Below are positions 33,561 through 44,200 of a stretch of 64,000 nucleotides of DNA, in pieces. The stretch is from Haliotis asinina (taxonomy: Eukaryota; Mollusca; Gastropoda; Lepetellida; Haliotidae). The stretch's first letter is position 1, and each line of letters opens with the position of its first letter. The stretch is taken from NCBI RefSeq assembly GCF_037392515.1, contig NC_090290.1, positions 35,923,253 to 35,987,252 on the forward strand, in the 5' to 3' direction. Made by a program: the position numbers and the translations under genes. Below the pieces are notes generated by a model that saw nothing but the letters and a program-made list of their open reading frames with translations, ran no database searches and was not told where the DNA came from.

Positions 33561-34845
33561 CACTAATACCGTGATAATTTCACGGAAACCTACGTCCGAC
33601 TCACCTGCCATTACAAGCATGTTTCAAACAATAAGATTACAATTCAGAAGCACTAGGAAGTATCTTTACACGATTCTGGTTGTACCGTAAACATGTATTT
33701 ACGAATCACCATCAAACAGTTATCATTCACTTGTTAACGAACGACTGACAACTTTTTATTGTGATTTACGCGAAGCTCTTTGAAATCTTCGTTAAAAGAA
33801 CATGCTCCATTGTTTCTCAGACTTTGTGAAATGTAAACGCCAAATCACTGGAATATTGCTCCGAAATAAAATTTTGAATGTGACGTCATTCTTCCTGTCA
33901 CAATTTTGTTGCTATTGTTTTTTTACTCTGTATATTTTTACATTAAAAATGTAACAACTTGGCAATTCTAGTAACATACCACAGCTTTAATGCTATACTG
34001 TTACACCAACTATAGCTGTTAGGAAATTATCATCTAACTTTAACTTTTTGTGTTTACATGCAGTTCAGTGTTGCACAGGCCGTATTTCCAGATGTTGTAC
34101 TCTATTTTATGCCAATATTTTATGATGCTTTTTATGATATACAACCTGTGACATTTTAATACACCACGAATAAACAATATTCTTCTATAAAACTGATATG
34201 AGGCTGTTTATCGGCCTCTTTTCTAGTTCAATGGTAAATCATTGGTGAATCTTTGACAGGAAACTGGATTACGTAAGTAATTGAATTCAAGAGCAATCCG
34301 GATCACACTGTTAACGATCTCATATTCTGAACCCTAAAAGTTAGGGATCATGAGAAATTGTTGTAAATAGTTTTAAGAAATTGTATGCTAAACTGTCACT
34401 TTGAACAGTGCCTACAACAATATTGACCCCTAAACGAATATGTATATTTGGTACAGATATTTGTTTCACAGCAATTATGTTTGGAGCACGCGTTATATAT
34501 GTTGAGTATATAACTTCCATACCTGCGCCAGAAATATTCTTATTGATATGAATATTTATTTAAGGCAATGACGTTTTCTGTATTATTCCCTTTGAATAGA
34601 GTAATAGTGCAATGCCATATAGTCATATCTTGAATTAAAAGCATCAACAGATACCCGGGCGTAGAATTAGCGTTTTCGGGTGTGTTTGCTGTAAACAATT
34701 CTAAAGTACGTCCACGGTGAACCATTTTCGTTGTGAAAAGCACTGTAGAGCTTTGGCGTTGAACACAGATCGTATTGATAGTGGTCAATGAGGTGTGACA
34801 GTTGCCGACGTCACGAGGTCAGTATTATTTTACAACACATGGGGC
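33561..34845. other. No gene seen upstream of the tetraspanin promoter
   Basis: AT-rich, frames below 83 codons. Proximal promoter elements may lie in the last 100 bp, including 'cgacgtcacgagg' at 34807, a CRE-like site. Confidence 0.45.
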
Positions 34846-34852
34846 TATAAAA
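34846..34852 (+). promoter_or_regulatory. TATA box of tetraspanin gene 1
   Basis: 'ggctataaaaccgcgg' has a canonical TATAAAA in a GC-rich setting, in an otherwise AT-rich region. It lies about 25-30 bp before an inferred start and 85 bp before a good splice donor (34938). A CRE-like 'gacgtcac' lies about 35 bp upstream. Confidence 0.6.
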
Positions 34853-34875
34853 CCGCGGAGAGACAGTAGCACGCA

Positions 34876-34937
34876 GTGAAAACACCGTCCCTCCGTGGCG
34901 ACCCTGCTGGGATTTATTCTAAACGTTTTGAGCACAG
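34876..34937 (+). other. Inferred non-coding first exon of tetraspanin gene 1 (5' UTR)
   Basis: The start is inferred from TATA spacing. The end is 'gagcacag|gtaagt', a strong donor. It would splice to acceptor 'gttacag' at 37468, giving 19 nt of further 5' UTR before ATG 37488. Transcript evidence is needed; there is no ATG in a useful frame here. Confidence 0.5.
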
Positions 34938-37468
34938 GTAAGTTAAAAAATTAGCAGAGTGATAATACATATGATCGATTTGCATATGCACTGACGCCCT
35001 TCTAATACGCCATGTTCTTATGACTATTATATCATCAGTTATCACATAATGCTATTGCCCTCTTGTACGTGAATTGCGAAAAAAAAAGAGTTAGGTGAAC
35101 TTGTTTTGATGGCTTGCATTTGAATGCAGGTGTCATTTTCTGTGTATGGCTCTGGAACACACTCATGACAGTGAATGCTCGTTGCGGGAGACGGATGAAA
35201 TAATAATTTCTGATTTCCACTCGAGTGGTGATATACTAACACAACTCATGTTGTTTAATGTTCTGAATGAATGTTGCAATCGACTGTGATGTCATTGTCA
35301 CTTGCCTGTACCCCGGGGATATTGAGTGAAATGGGACAGGCGAATGGCACAGGCGTGGGGTAGTGGAGAGTTAAAGGTGGCCAGTTACAGGGACAATGGC
35401 AGCATTAGAAATTCGAAATAAAATCAAACACCACGAAAGTTTCAGACGCAAATAAGTCAAAAAGTAGATGGCAATAACTATTTCATGTGGAAGCAGCGGT
35501 GGCTGAGTGGGTTAGATGGTTGTGTGCTGGTTATTAGGTTTCAAACGGGTGTGTGTCCGAATCCTGGATGAGACCCAACGACAAAAGTATTAGAAATTTT
35601 AGAAATAGTAGTATCCTGCAACAATGCAATCGTGCTTGGTTTTCGGTCAAACAAAATTAGAATCAACAATCTAAATTACCTTCGTTATTCCCAAAAATAA
35701 AACAGGGGAACGTTTACTGGTTTCGAAATGTTTGTAAAGTGTAGAAATGTTGTGACCTAACAAATAATTTGTTAATCGTGATGAACGGTTAAATAGAGGG
35801 GGTGTCAAAATACGTCATAATTCTTTTTATATAAACGTTATATATGTAACCTTGGATAAAGCCATCTCTCCTTTAAGCAACAGGGTTTGCTAAAAATGAT
35901 AAAATGAACCAAAGACATAAAATCATTTAAAAGTTATGAGCCCAAATAAGGTTAAAAACTTTCCGAGTGAAACGTTTCTCGCAAAAAGTTCGTGAATTAT
36001 TTCTGTACAGACTCATGACCTTTTAGGCTGAGATTACTTGATAAAGGTACAGTAATACGGGTAAGTCGGTGTCGCTTTGTACCTTATCGTCATTACCAAT
36101 GGGAGCGGTGTCAACAAATACAAACAGCTAAATCACCATAGCATCCGACAATAGCTTAAACGCGTGGCGGTGCAGATCAGGTGTTCCAGCAACAATGACA
36201 GATCAGAACACATTGGCTCTCTCCAGTCAGCAGTTATAACACGTTGACATCAAACTCATATCAACAGGTCAGCATAGCTGACAATACATCATGTATTGTA
36301 TCGTTTTTGATAGAATGCCAATATCTTTATGTTCGTCTCTGTGTCAATACACGACTGTGTTCGGACTTGAATCACTCGCTGGACGTGAGACATAAATCAG
36401 TCAGGGCTGAAGTGAAACGGTTGGTAAATCACGAAGCGATCCTGAAAGGGCCCTTCAGAAGGTTGTCAATGGGAGTTTCAAAACGTGAGGACAAATATAC
36501 AGCAATGATATTTTAGCTTATCAACTGTCCTTCTATACGAAGGTGTTTACCATATATAGTTATATGGCGAAGGGCTAGCGTAACTGATTTACGCAACACT
36601 ATGTCGTCATTCTTAGCGTCATCACTGACGTCATGTCAGGTGAGCCCTGGTTGCCCATTCACCACTCCAATCTATTTGTATGTTATATATTTTAGTTAAC
36701 AGCAGGGATAGCACCACACTATTATTGCAATATCGATAGTGAGCTAGGCCAACTATTGCAATACTGTTGCACTATTTGTTATTTCCCCTTGAATTGTTCC
36801 CATTTGATGTCATTTCGCAAATGAATGTTATGAATTTATACGAAATAAAAGTAAGTATCTGAAGTAGTTTCATTCATTTTTAAATTTAATAACTGACAAA
36901 ATACTTGAAACTCAGATCAAGTTTGTTTAAGAGGAAACAGGGGCGGATAACTCTAAATCAAAACGATTTTTTTGTTTGTGTTTTTTTCGCTATGTATGTA
37001 TCGAAGGAAGCCAATTAATAAACTATCTATAGTCACTCATTCTACAATCGATTAATTTCCACCAGAGACTCAACAACTGTAATCCATCGATAGTTCTATT
37101 CAGTTACAGTCATAGATATCGGTGTTCGATGAACTCCGGGAAACCATTCATGGTTACTGTAAAGGTATTCCAGGGAATGACTGAACATATGTGTGGGTAC
37201 GCTGATCAGCATCCGAATATATAAGAGGAAATATTACAGAACCGTATAACGCACCTGGGACGATGGGGAAGCCCAGTGGTTCAAGTAAATATTTCGGCAG
37301 CGTAGTATCTCCAAGAATAAAACCTCCCCTTTTGCAACTATGAGAAACTTCTGTTTTCTGGAATGAAACTCACCCGGAAACTGAAACGAATCTCACCTTG
37401 GTTTCGAAAAAAGAGTTTTGGAAAGGAAGATTTTGTTGTAATATCTTTGTATTGTATTTGTGTTACAG
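34938..37468 (+). other. Inferred 5' UTR intron of tetraspanin gene 1
   Basis: 2.5 kb of mainly unique DNA containing a tRNA-like element (35490-35580). A 90-codon frame at 36244-36516 is unrecognised. 36600-36640 has 'actgacgtcatgtcag', a perfect CRE. Confidence 0.45.
35490..35580 (+). mobile_element. tRNA-derived element of a third type (tRNA-Ser/Leu-like head) or tRNA pseudogene
   Basis: 'gcagcggtggctgagtgggt' resembles a class II tRNA acceptor and D arm, and 'gtgtgtccgaatcctgga' resembles a T arm. Arms do not pair well enough for a working tRNA, and the sequence continues into 'gagacccaacgac'. It differs from the family A head. Confidence 0.45.
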
Positions 37469-40400
37469 GTAGTTGTACGCCGCCATCATGTGTAAGTGTT
37501 TCGAGGTCATCGGAAGGATTGTCATCGGCATCCTCAGCGTCATCTTCGCCGTAAGTAACCGTTGATTCTGCATATGAATTAAGTGAAATGCACATATAAT
37601 CATTGTACATACAGAGGGAAGTGTACATAGTGTACATATATATAACGGTTGTACTAATAGAGCGAAGTATACATAGTGAGATGTATACATAACAGATTTA
37701 CCTATAGAGGGAAATATGTCAAGTGAACTCCATACATAATGGTTGTACTTATAGAGGGATGTTATACTGTGGAAGCTGTCAAAACCGGCATCTGTCTAAT
37801 CCAGCAAGTTGTCATTACCGGCATAAAATCCAAGTCCCTTCCGTGGCTTGTACATTTATCATCGGCTCTCCAATCCGGTACATTGCCTAAAGCGGATTAT
37901 TTCCTCAATCTCAACGAGTGCCGGATTAGACAGCTTCCACTGTAGTGAACTACGTACATAACCGTTACACATGTAGAGGAAGTAAAGTCGTGAAGTGCAG
38001 ATATAATCGAAGCATGCATTCAGAAAGGCAGTATATATACTAATGCATCTACATGAACCTTGCATGTATTCAAGAGATAAATATACTGATAAATACAACC
38101 GTTGCCCTGATACAGTAAATCATGCACTGACATCTGCAAATAACTGCTGAAACTAACAGTAAGGAATGTATGTCCTATGTAGTTATGAAGGGTCAAACAT
38201 GTCGTTAAGCACCTTTCCACGTGATATTTGTGCCTATTACTGTCCCTCCTAAATTCCGCGAGGAATTTATAAGTAAATTCTGCATCCCACTTTTTAAAAT
38301 TCTGCAGTTAAAACAACAATATTATATAATTTTATCTAAAAAAATGATTAATTTTGTTAAGACAAATTGCAGTGTCAGCTTAAAAAATATCATTGTAAGG
38401 TGCTTAAGAAATTACTACTTTATGAATAAAGCATCTTTATTGAAAATATCATTATAACAAATGTCTCAGTTCTATTTTGTATTACGAGTCATACTTTTAA
38501 CATTTACTCCTACGTTTCGTTTCGGTTGATTGTCAATCTTAAGTGAGATTTCAAAATAAATCAATTCCTCGGCAGACCTGAAAAATGAAAATTCTGCAGG
38601 TATTCTGCGTGAAAATGTGTTTTCCGTGGACCAGACGTCTTTCTGCATCAAAAGGTAATTTTCACAATGTATTCTGCAACCGCGGATTCTAGGAATTTGT
38701 AACCCCGGTGCATGACCTACCATGTGGTATGCATGTGTATGTTCATTTCCCCTGTTCCAGATATTGGGTTTCGTGTTGCTGGTGTTTGGTATAATGGTGA
38801 AGGTGCAGTCAGATGCCATAGAGAACCTGTTCCAATCTCTAATTAACATGGCGAAAGAACAGGCCTCGGCTGCCATAGGTTCCGGTTTCGATCTGCCCAC
38901 CGACAACTTCAACATCAACGATCTTGTGGGTGGCCTCGCCATCGTCTTCATCATCATCGGTATTATCATGCTGTTCATTGGAGTACTGGGCATAGCAGGA
39001 GCGTGTTGTATGGTGAAATGCATGATTATTTTGGTGAGTTGATTCGTTGACTACAACGATTTTGTCCCTTGGTCATTCAAGTTCATTTGGACGTATGCTA
39101 TGGCAAGATACGTTAGTAAATGTACGCGTGCGAACTATACTGACCCAAACACTGGTTATTTAAGTAATTTGGAGTTATATTGATTTTAATACATAGCTCA
39201 TTAGCGTCCGCAAAGTTTGTATGACGTGTATTGAAAGCTAAATATTAATCATACAAGTATGCTTGACGCACGTTGAAAGCTAAGTATTATTTATGCAAGT
39301 ACGTTTGTCATATATTAAAAGGTAAATAGTGGTCATACATGTACGTCTGACGCACAATGAAAGCTATGTATTATTCATACAAGTAGGTATGATATACAGG
39401 AAAGGTAAACAATGGTAAACGTTTGAAATGTAAACAATGTTCAGAAAATTACGTTTGAAGTATATTGAAAGGTAAACAGACTGAGTGTTCATAAAAGTAC
39501 GTTTGATGCATATTAAAAGGTAAACAGTGTTCATAGAATTACGTTTGACGTACACTGAAATGTAAACAGTGTTCATAAAAGTTCGTTTGACGTACATTGA
39601 AAGGTAATCAGTGTTCATAAAAGTTCGTTTGACCTTCACTGAAAGGTACACAATCGCTACACATGTTTCACATGTGTCTGCTTGGAGTTGCTGCACCGAA
39701 ATGACGTTGTCGATACTGTATTATATGTTTCAGTACCTCATCGTTAACGTCATCTTCCTCCTCAGCCAGATTGTATTAGTCGCCATCGTCGCATCCAACA
39801 GAAGCATCGTAAGTGTGTCAAACCAGCTTTATAACACCGAGCCATCAGTGAGGGTTTGTTTGTTGTATGATCCCGTCAAATTAACGGTTAAGCGTAGTGG
39901 TTAAAGCGTTGGCTCGTCATGCCGAAGACCCGGGTTCGATTCTCCACATGAATACAATGTGTGAATCTTATTTTGTGTGCTAAATAAATATTGCTATAAG
40001 CGCCGGAAAACTAAACTCACTTACTCACTCCTGGTTAAACTGGCCTTCATTCACTTGTCGCAAGAGGCTTCTAAAGGGATTGTGTGGTCAGGCTCGCTAA
40101 TGTCGTTGACATGTCATTGTATGTTTATTGTGTAGATGGATCGATGCTCTTGCTGTTGATCACTGCACTGTCTGCAGCCCGTGATCTGTAGTTCAGCATA
40201 ATGTGTTATTTCTAAAAAGTACGTTCCATACAGATTTTTTTTATTAGCTTTGATGTAACGTATAGTCTCTTGGATTGACCGCGTGATATTTATCTCACGT
40301 TAATAACCGAATGCTATTAAGACATTCTGGAGCGGCAGCAACCTAAGTGTCACACCCGTAACATAACGCCATGCTTCTCTTAGGTCACCGAACCTCCAAA

Positions 40401-43196
40401 GGCTGGACTGAAGACGTCTCTACAACAGGAGTACCAAGGCGTTAACGGCACCGACGTCACCTCCCTCTTGTGGAACGTCATCATGAACGGGGTAAGGTAA
40501 TCTTTAGCATAACACGAGATTAAAAACCCAAAATAGCTAGAGTTATAAACACAAAAACAATGGAAAGTGATGCTTTTTACAGTCACGCTTAATGTTTGAA
40601 TGCAAACATGATTGCGTCGAACGTTAAGGGACCTGCATTAATACTTCGAGTTATCGGGGTGGTGGGGGAGGCTAGTGCCTGTAAAACGTCACACCAACGA
40701 TTCTGTAACCTACAATATCTGGGTACAATGCTTGGCGCTACTAGTGTTGTTTCCCTCTGTGATTTTGCTGGACTACTGCTAAAACGGCGTAAAACCAAAT
40801 TCATTTACTTCGAGTTATCAGAAATCCAACACAGTGGCGGATCCAGCAGGGGAGAAGGATGGGCAGCTGGGGGATGGAGTTCTCTCGAAAAAGAATACCA
40901 GAGTAACATTTCCCCTTAACCTTGGCACGTCATGATTTATGTGCACCCTTTCCACCTCTCTTCTCCCGAATCCCGGATCCACCCCTGTGACGGCGAAATT
41001 GAACGACGACAGACACAAAAATACATGCTCTCCTTCGAGACAACACATCAACATTCGAAACAATGGTATGTACACATTTATGAAACCTGTAATATTAACA
41101 AATGTTTGTTTCCAATTCAGTTGCAATGTTGCGGCATCGACAACTCACAGGACTTCTCCTCAGCCACCAAATGGACAAGTGTTTGGGGCCCTGGGACGTC
41201 GTCCAACTTCCAGACACCAGCAGCGTGCTGCAAGTCCGGTCATTTCACCAGCAGTAACCAGACGTGTGCGACATCCCCGACAACATCCAACAACAACATG
41301 AACAGTGTGAGTTAATTAACCATATATGGAGTCCATTGTGATAGTATTTGTCAGATACCATTGGTCTCAATACGTTATAAAATGAAATGTCTCGAACAAC
41401 GAGATGTGACATGATCTGTTTCTCACATCAAGAAACCCGTGGACACGTGGGACATGAACCCGGTGTTACTGAGAGAGAATCGAACACAATCCTGTTTCTT
41501 ACCAACTTCCGTAAGGCCCAAAATAAATAAATTTTATGTTTAAAGAGCGATCGCAATGTTGTAGTGTCTGACTGTGCCATCTGTGTCTACCTGTGTTATC
41601 TCAGTGGTGGCAGTTTCACGATGAAGATCTGTACCATTCCCGCTTTTCACCTGTGAAGATCCCGGTTAGAATTCATCTGCATTAACCCATGCTTGTCGTA
41701 AGAGGCCACAAACGGGATCGGGTGGGCAGGTTCGCTGACGTGATGGACATATGTCATCGGTCCCCAGTTGCGTAGATCGATGCTCTAGCTGTTGATCAAT
41801 TATTTGCAGACTACCGCCATATGTTTGGAATTTGCTGAGAACCAAACACAACTGCACCCGAAAATCGAACAGTTTAGCTCAGCATCGATGCACACGATTG
41901 AATGCATGAGTGAGTGTGTGCACAAAAGTGTGCAGCGTTTACACTCAGATTCACTGGGAAAATGTGTATCAATTCCAGTAGCATCACATTTGGGGTACCG
42001 CAACATCTGATTACATTTTTATTATGAACTTTGTATTTCAGGGATGCTATGAGATGATCTGGGACTTCATCTTCAAGGGCACAACCTTCATCATTTTTGC
42101 GTGTGCTGACATAGGTGGTTTTGTAAGTAAAGCCAGGCCTTCTTAGTCTTTTGCAGGTGATAGATTTTGGTTGTATTGATGTGGATGGGAGTGGTGTTCA
42201 GATATGCTGATGGGCATGGGTTGGGAAGGGGTGGGTAAGACTTGGTGCGACGATTTAGGTAACTTTGTAGGTGAAGACTACACGATAAATTTAAAAGTTA
42301 AAGTAATCTACTTAAAGTATTGATTCAGTACCATAAAGCTTGTCCTGTATTTGGCTGAAACGCATAGTTTCGTAACTTTTAAGTACTTTGCACCCAATAT
42401 GTTACAAATGCTAGGGCGTGGTGTGTGTAAGGGGGTTGGGGGTTGGGCTTTGGGAATTGGGGTGAGGTTGGAGTTGGGGTTGGGGTTGGGGTTGTGGCTG
42501 GTGGTTGGGGTGGGGATTGGGTTGGGGTTGGTGGTTGGAGGGGGGATTGGGGGTTGGGGTGGGGGTTGGGTCGGAGGTTGGGTTGTGGGTTGGGGTGGGA
42601 GTTGGTGATGGAGGGGTTAGCCTCAGTTTAATCGGTCACTCGTCATGTCGGGTTCGATTCCATACATGGACGCATTGTGAGAAGTCCATTTCTGGTGCAA
42701 TACTGTTGGGCAAAACAGTTCACTCCCTCACCCTCTTCATGGGTTCATGAATACTGAACAAAACAATACATTGTGATCAATATACTGTGAACTGTTAACA
42801 ACAGTTGCTGCTATGAAAGTTTCTGAAATAGCGTGCTACGTATTTGCTTCTAAATTTACTATAATCATCACAAATTAGTAGAACATGGTATTTATCTTCA
42901 TTGTCATCTAAATTAGTATTCACTTTATGTGTATTATGTCGATGTGTTGTGAAATTCTCCCTCATAACAATATAATTCAAACAAAAATAAACTGAAGCAA
43001 ACAGGAAAAATGAACCTGCATGAACTATATTGGATTTTGTTGTGCACAATCTTTGCTTCCTCTCAAAAGTTAATTTAAGAAATTTTGTTTGCTTTCACAG
43101 GCCCTCCTGACAATCTTTGCCGCCATTATCCTCTACCAGATCCTGCAGAAGAACAAGGTCGGTAGTATGGCCTAGACGGGTTGCATCTGGACAGAG
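37469..43196 (+). CDS. Tetraspanin gene 1, complete coding region (286 residues)
   Basis: Coding exons 37488-37550, 38761-39033, 39734-39808, 40384-40491, 41121-41306, 42042-42122 and 43101-43175 join in phase 0 throughout; start ATG 37488, stop TAG 43173. The protein has four membrane segments at about residues 11-34, 78-102, 108-133 and 246-275. The large extracellular loop (about 134-245) has the tetraspanin CCG motif at 176-178, a second Cys pair at 209-210, and Cys 222 and 237. That is six cysteines able to form three disulphides. NxS/T sites fall at 134, 158 and 219. Tetraspanins organise membrane microdomains and partner proteins; the partner here is unknown. The first extracellular loop, about 43 residues, is longer than usual. 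The subfamily cannot be set by eye. Coordinates include 19 nt of 5' UTR and 21 nt of 3' UTR. Confidence 0.9.
37488..37550 (+). CDS. Tetraspanin 1 coding exon 1
   Basis: 21 codons, 'MCKCFEVIGRIVIGILSVIF' then A, donor gcc|gtaagt. It gives the short cytosolic N-terminus (with palmitoylatable cysteines) and the start of membrane segment 1. Same length as exon 1 of the paralogue at 61304. Confidence 0.88.
37590..38005 (+). repeat. ~57-bp minisatellite interrupted by a MITE
   Basis: Repeats of 'catacataatggttgtact' + 'atagaggga(a)(g)tatacatagtg' before 37766. A further unit ('acgtacataaccgttacaca', 'tgtagaggaagtaaag') follows the MITE at 37945. Confidence 0.7.
37767..37942. mobile_element. MITE with TA target site (pogo/Tigger-like ends)
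   Basis: Left 'ctgtggaagctgtcaaaacc', right end 'ggattagacagcttccac' (reverse complement gtggaagctgtctaatcc). Flanked by TA at 37765-37766 and 37943-37944. 176 bp, no coding. Confidence 0.8.
38006..38760 (+). other. Rest of tetraspanin 1 intron 1
   Basis: AT-rich unique DNA. A 78-codon frame (38221-38457) has no family match. The acceptor is 'cccctgttccag' at 38760. Confidence 0.5.
38761..39033 (+). CDS. Tetraspanin 1 coding exon 2
   Basis: 91 codons: the rest of membrane segment 1 ending 'GIMVKVQS', the first extracellular loop, and segment 2 ending 'GIAGACCMVKC'. The latter is a typical G-rich, Cys-ended TM2/inner-loop signature. Donor ttg|gtgagt. Confidence 0.9.
39215..39655 (+). repeat. 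~42-bp minisatellite in tetraspanin 1 intron 2
   Basis: Units like 'aagttcgtttgacgtacatt' + 'gaaaggtaaacagtgttcat' + aa. About ten copies, increasingly regular toward 39650. Confidence 0.8.
39734..39808 (+). CDS. Tetraspanin 1 coding exon 3
   Basis: 25 codons forming most of membrane segment 3 ('YLIVNVIFLLSQIVLVAIVA'), ending with 'SNRSI'. Donor atc|gtaagt. Confidence 0.9.
39888..40027 (+). mobile_element. SINE family A, in tetraspanin 1 intron 3
   Basis: 'agcgtagtggttaaagcgtt', 'acccgggttcgattctccac' (B box), and tail 'cggaaaactaaactcactta'. Confidence 0.85.
40030..40185 (+). mobile_element. SINE family B, truncated
   Basis: 'gtcgcaagaggcttctaaag', 'gtgtggtcaggctcgctaat', 'tgctgttgatcactgcactg'. 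The 3' tail is replaced by unrelated DNA. Confidence 0.78.
40240..40332 (+). repeat. Unclassified dispersed repeat, copy 1
   Basis: 'ttagctttgatgtaacgta' ... 'ttaataaccgaatgctatta' + 'agacattctgga'. Matches 53681-53773. Confidence 0.6.
40384..40491 (+). CDS. Tetraspanin 1 coding exon 4
   Basis: 36 codons of the large extracellular loop, including N-glycosylation site NGT. Acceptor ctcttag, donor ggg|gtaagg. Confidence 0.88.
40655..40812 (+). mobile_element. SINE family A, diverged
   Basis: Weak head 'ggtgggggaggctagtgcct', 'gggtacaatgcttggcg', and tail 'actgctaaaacggcgtaaaa' with 'ccaaattcattt'. Confidence 0.65.
40832..40987. mobile_element. Small hAT-like MITE
   Basis: Ends 'cagtggcggatccagcaggg' and (reverse complement of right end) 'caggggtggatccgggattc' are inverted repeats in their first 14 bp or so. 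The CAG(N)GG(C/T)GGATCC end is of hAT type. I could not find an 8-bp duplication at the edges, so the class is tentative. Confidence 0.6.
41121..41306 (+). CDS. Tetraspanin 1 coding exon 5 (CCG motif)
   Basis: 62 codons beginning 'LQCCGIDNSQDFSS', the tetraspanin hallmark, with 'TPAACCKSG' and a single Cys later. The Ser/Thr/Asn-rich end is low complexity. Donor agt|gtgagt. Confidence 0.92.
41651..41845 (+). mobile_element. SINE family B, in tetraspanin 1 intron 5
   Basis: 'gtgaagatcccggttagaat', 'acccatgcttgtcgtaagag', 'ttgatcaattatttgcagac', 'taccgccatatgtttggaat'. A block around 'cactggattgtctggtccag' is deleted. Confidence 0.82.
42042..42122 (+). CDS. Tetraspanin 1 coding exon 6
   Basis: 27 codons: the last loop cysteine ('GCYEMI') and the start of membrane segment 4, which carries an acidic Asp at residue 258 ('FACADIGGF'). 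Donor ttt|gtaagt. Confidence 0.9.
42410..42612 (+). repeat. G-rich (GGGGTT)-like array, G-quadruplex prone
   Basis: Dense runs of four or more G spaced by TT: 'ttggggttggggttggggtt' and 'gggggttggggtggga'. It lies in intron 6 of tetraspanin 1 on the transcribed sense strand. Confidence 0.88.
42613..42738 (+). mobile_element. SINE family A, decayed
   Basis: 'ggttagcctcagtttaat', 'actcgtcatgtcgggttcga', 'gtccatttctggtgcaatac'. Confidence 0.7.
43101..43175 (+). CDS. Tetraspanin 1 last coding exon
   Basis: 24 codons plus TAG: the rest of membrane segment 4 and short cytosolic tail 'LQKNKVGSMA'. The stop is 21 nt before a donor (43197), so an intron lies in the 3' UTR. Confidence 0.9.
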   Translation, partial: ALLTIFAAIILYQILQKNKVGSMA

Positions 43197-43640
43197 GTGA
43201 GTTATTCCATTGTCAAGACTAAGCATACATTTGAGTTTTACAAGGTAACAGTAGATAAAATGAGGTTTGTCGCTGATACATCTAGTCAGAAATAAGTCAT
43301 TCCATGGTTGAGGTGAAGCATACATTTCGCTAGATAATTACAATGTGAGAGGAGATAAAATAAGGTTTAGAGATCTAGTGAGAGATGAGTCATTCCAAGG
43401 TCGAGGGTAAACATACACTTGGTTACATATATACAAGGTGCTTGGGGAGTGATTGTGGTCTGTCGTTGTTACTTCTTGCCAGAAATAAGTCATTCCAGTG
43501 TCAAGACTAAACATAAATTTGGCTAGATATTTGCACGGTGAGAGGAGATAAAATAAGGTTTAGAGATCTAGGCGGAGATGAGTTATTCCACGGTCGAGGA
43601 TAAAAATAAATTTGGCGAGATATGTACAAGGAGAAGTAAC
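43197..43640 (+). repeat. ~100-bp minisatellite beginning at a 5' splice site
   Basis: Units contain 'gagttattcca(c/t)ggtc', 'taaacatacatttggcta', 'gagaggagataaaataagg' and 'tttagagatctag'. Roughly 4-5 units. The first starts with the donor itself (acagag|gtgagttattcc), matching later 'agatgagttattcc'. Confidence 0.78.
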
Positions 43641-43641
43641 A

Positions 43642-44034
43642 GAATGAAGGTCCGGGTTAAATTATTGGCCTTCAGCAACCCATGCTTGGTGTAAGAGGCG
43701 ACTAACGGGATCGGGTTGTCAGGCTTGCTGACTTGGTTGACACGTTATTGGTTCCCAATTGCGAAGATCGATGCACATGCTGTTGATCAATTATTTGCAG
43801 ATTACCACTATATATCTGGAATACTGTTGATCACTGGATTGTGTGATTCAGACGCGATTATTAACAGGCATACGGAAAAATATAACTGGAATATTGCTGA
43901 TATCGGCCTTAGATGCAGATGATCTGTTGATCACTGGATTGTGTGGTCCAGACGCGATTATTTACAGGCATGCCGCTATATTGCTAGAATATTGCTGAGC
44001 GCGGCGTAAACCTAAAGTCACTCACTCACTAGCA
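43642..44034 (+). mobile_element. SINE family B with an internal triplication
   Basis: Normal head 'aacccatgcttggtgtaag', then the 'gttgatcactggattgtgtg' to 'ctggaatattgctga' block appears three times (about 43780, 43829, 43926) before the usual 'gcggcgtaaacctaaag' tail. Confidence 0.85.
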
Positions 44035-44073
44035 CAAGAATATGTGTTAATCTCCATGTGTTGATCTTTTCAG

Positions 44074-44200
44074 AAACCCACACTCCTGAGCAATGCTGTG
44101 ATCTCCCAACAAGGCTGAAGTCTGTAGAACCATGCTGTATTAACGTGAACAAGTATTTGTATTGTACAATGTGTGATAAATAACTCGTGTTTACTGTTTG
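44074..44200 (+). other. Inferred 3' UTR exon of tetraspanin gene 1
   Basis: Acceptor 'gatcttttcag' at 44073, then non-coding 'aaacccacactcctgagcaa'. A weak poly(A)-like 'gataaataa' lies at 44175. The splice from 43196 is inferred, not shown. Confidence 0.5.

Noticed and set aside
40932..41315. Two overlapping frames of 127 and 120 codons around tetraspanin exon 5
   Set aside because: One is the exon 5 frame extended through intron, the other a shifted shadow; splice sites and the CCG motif fix the true exon.
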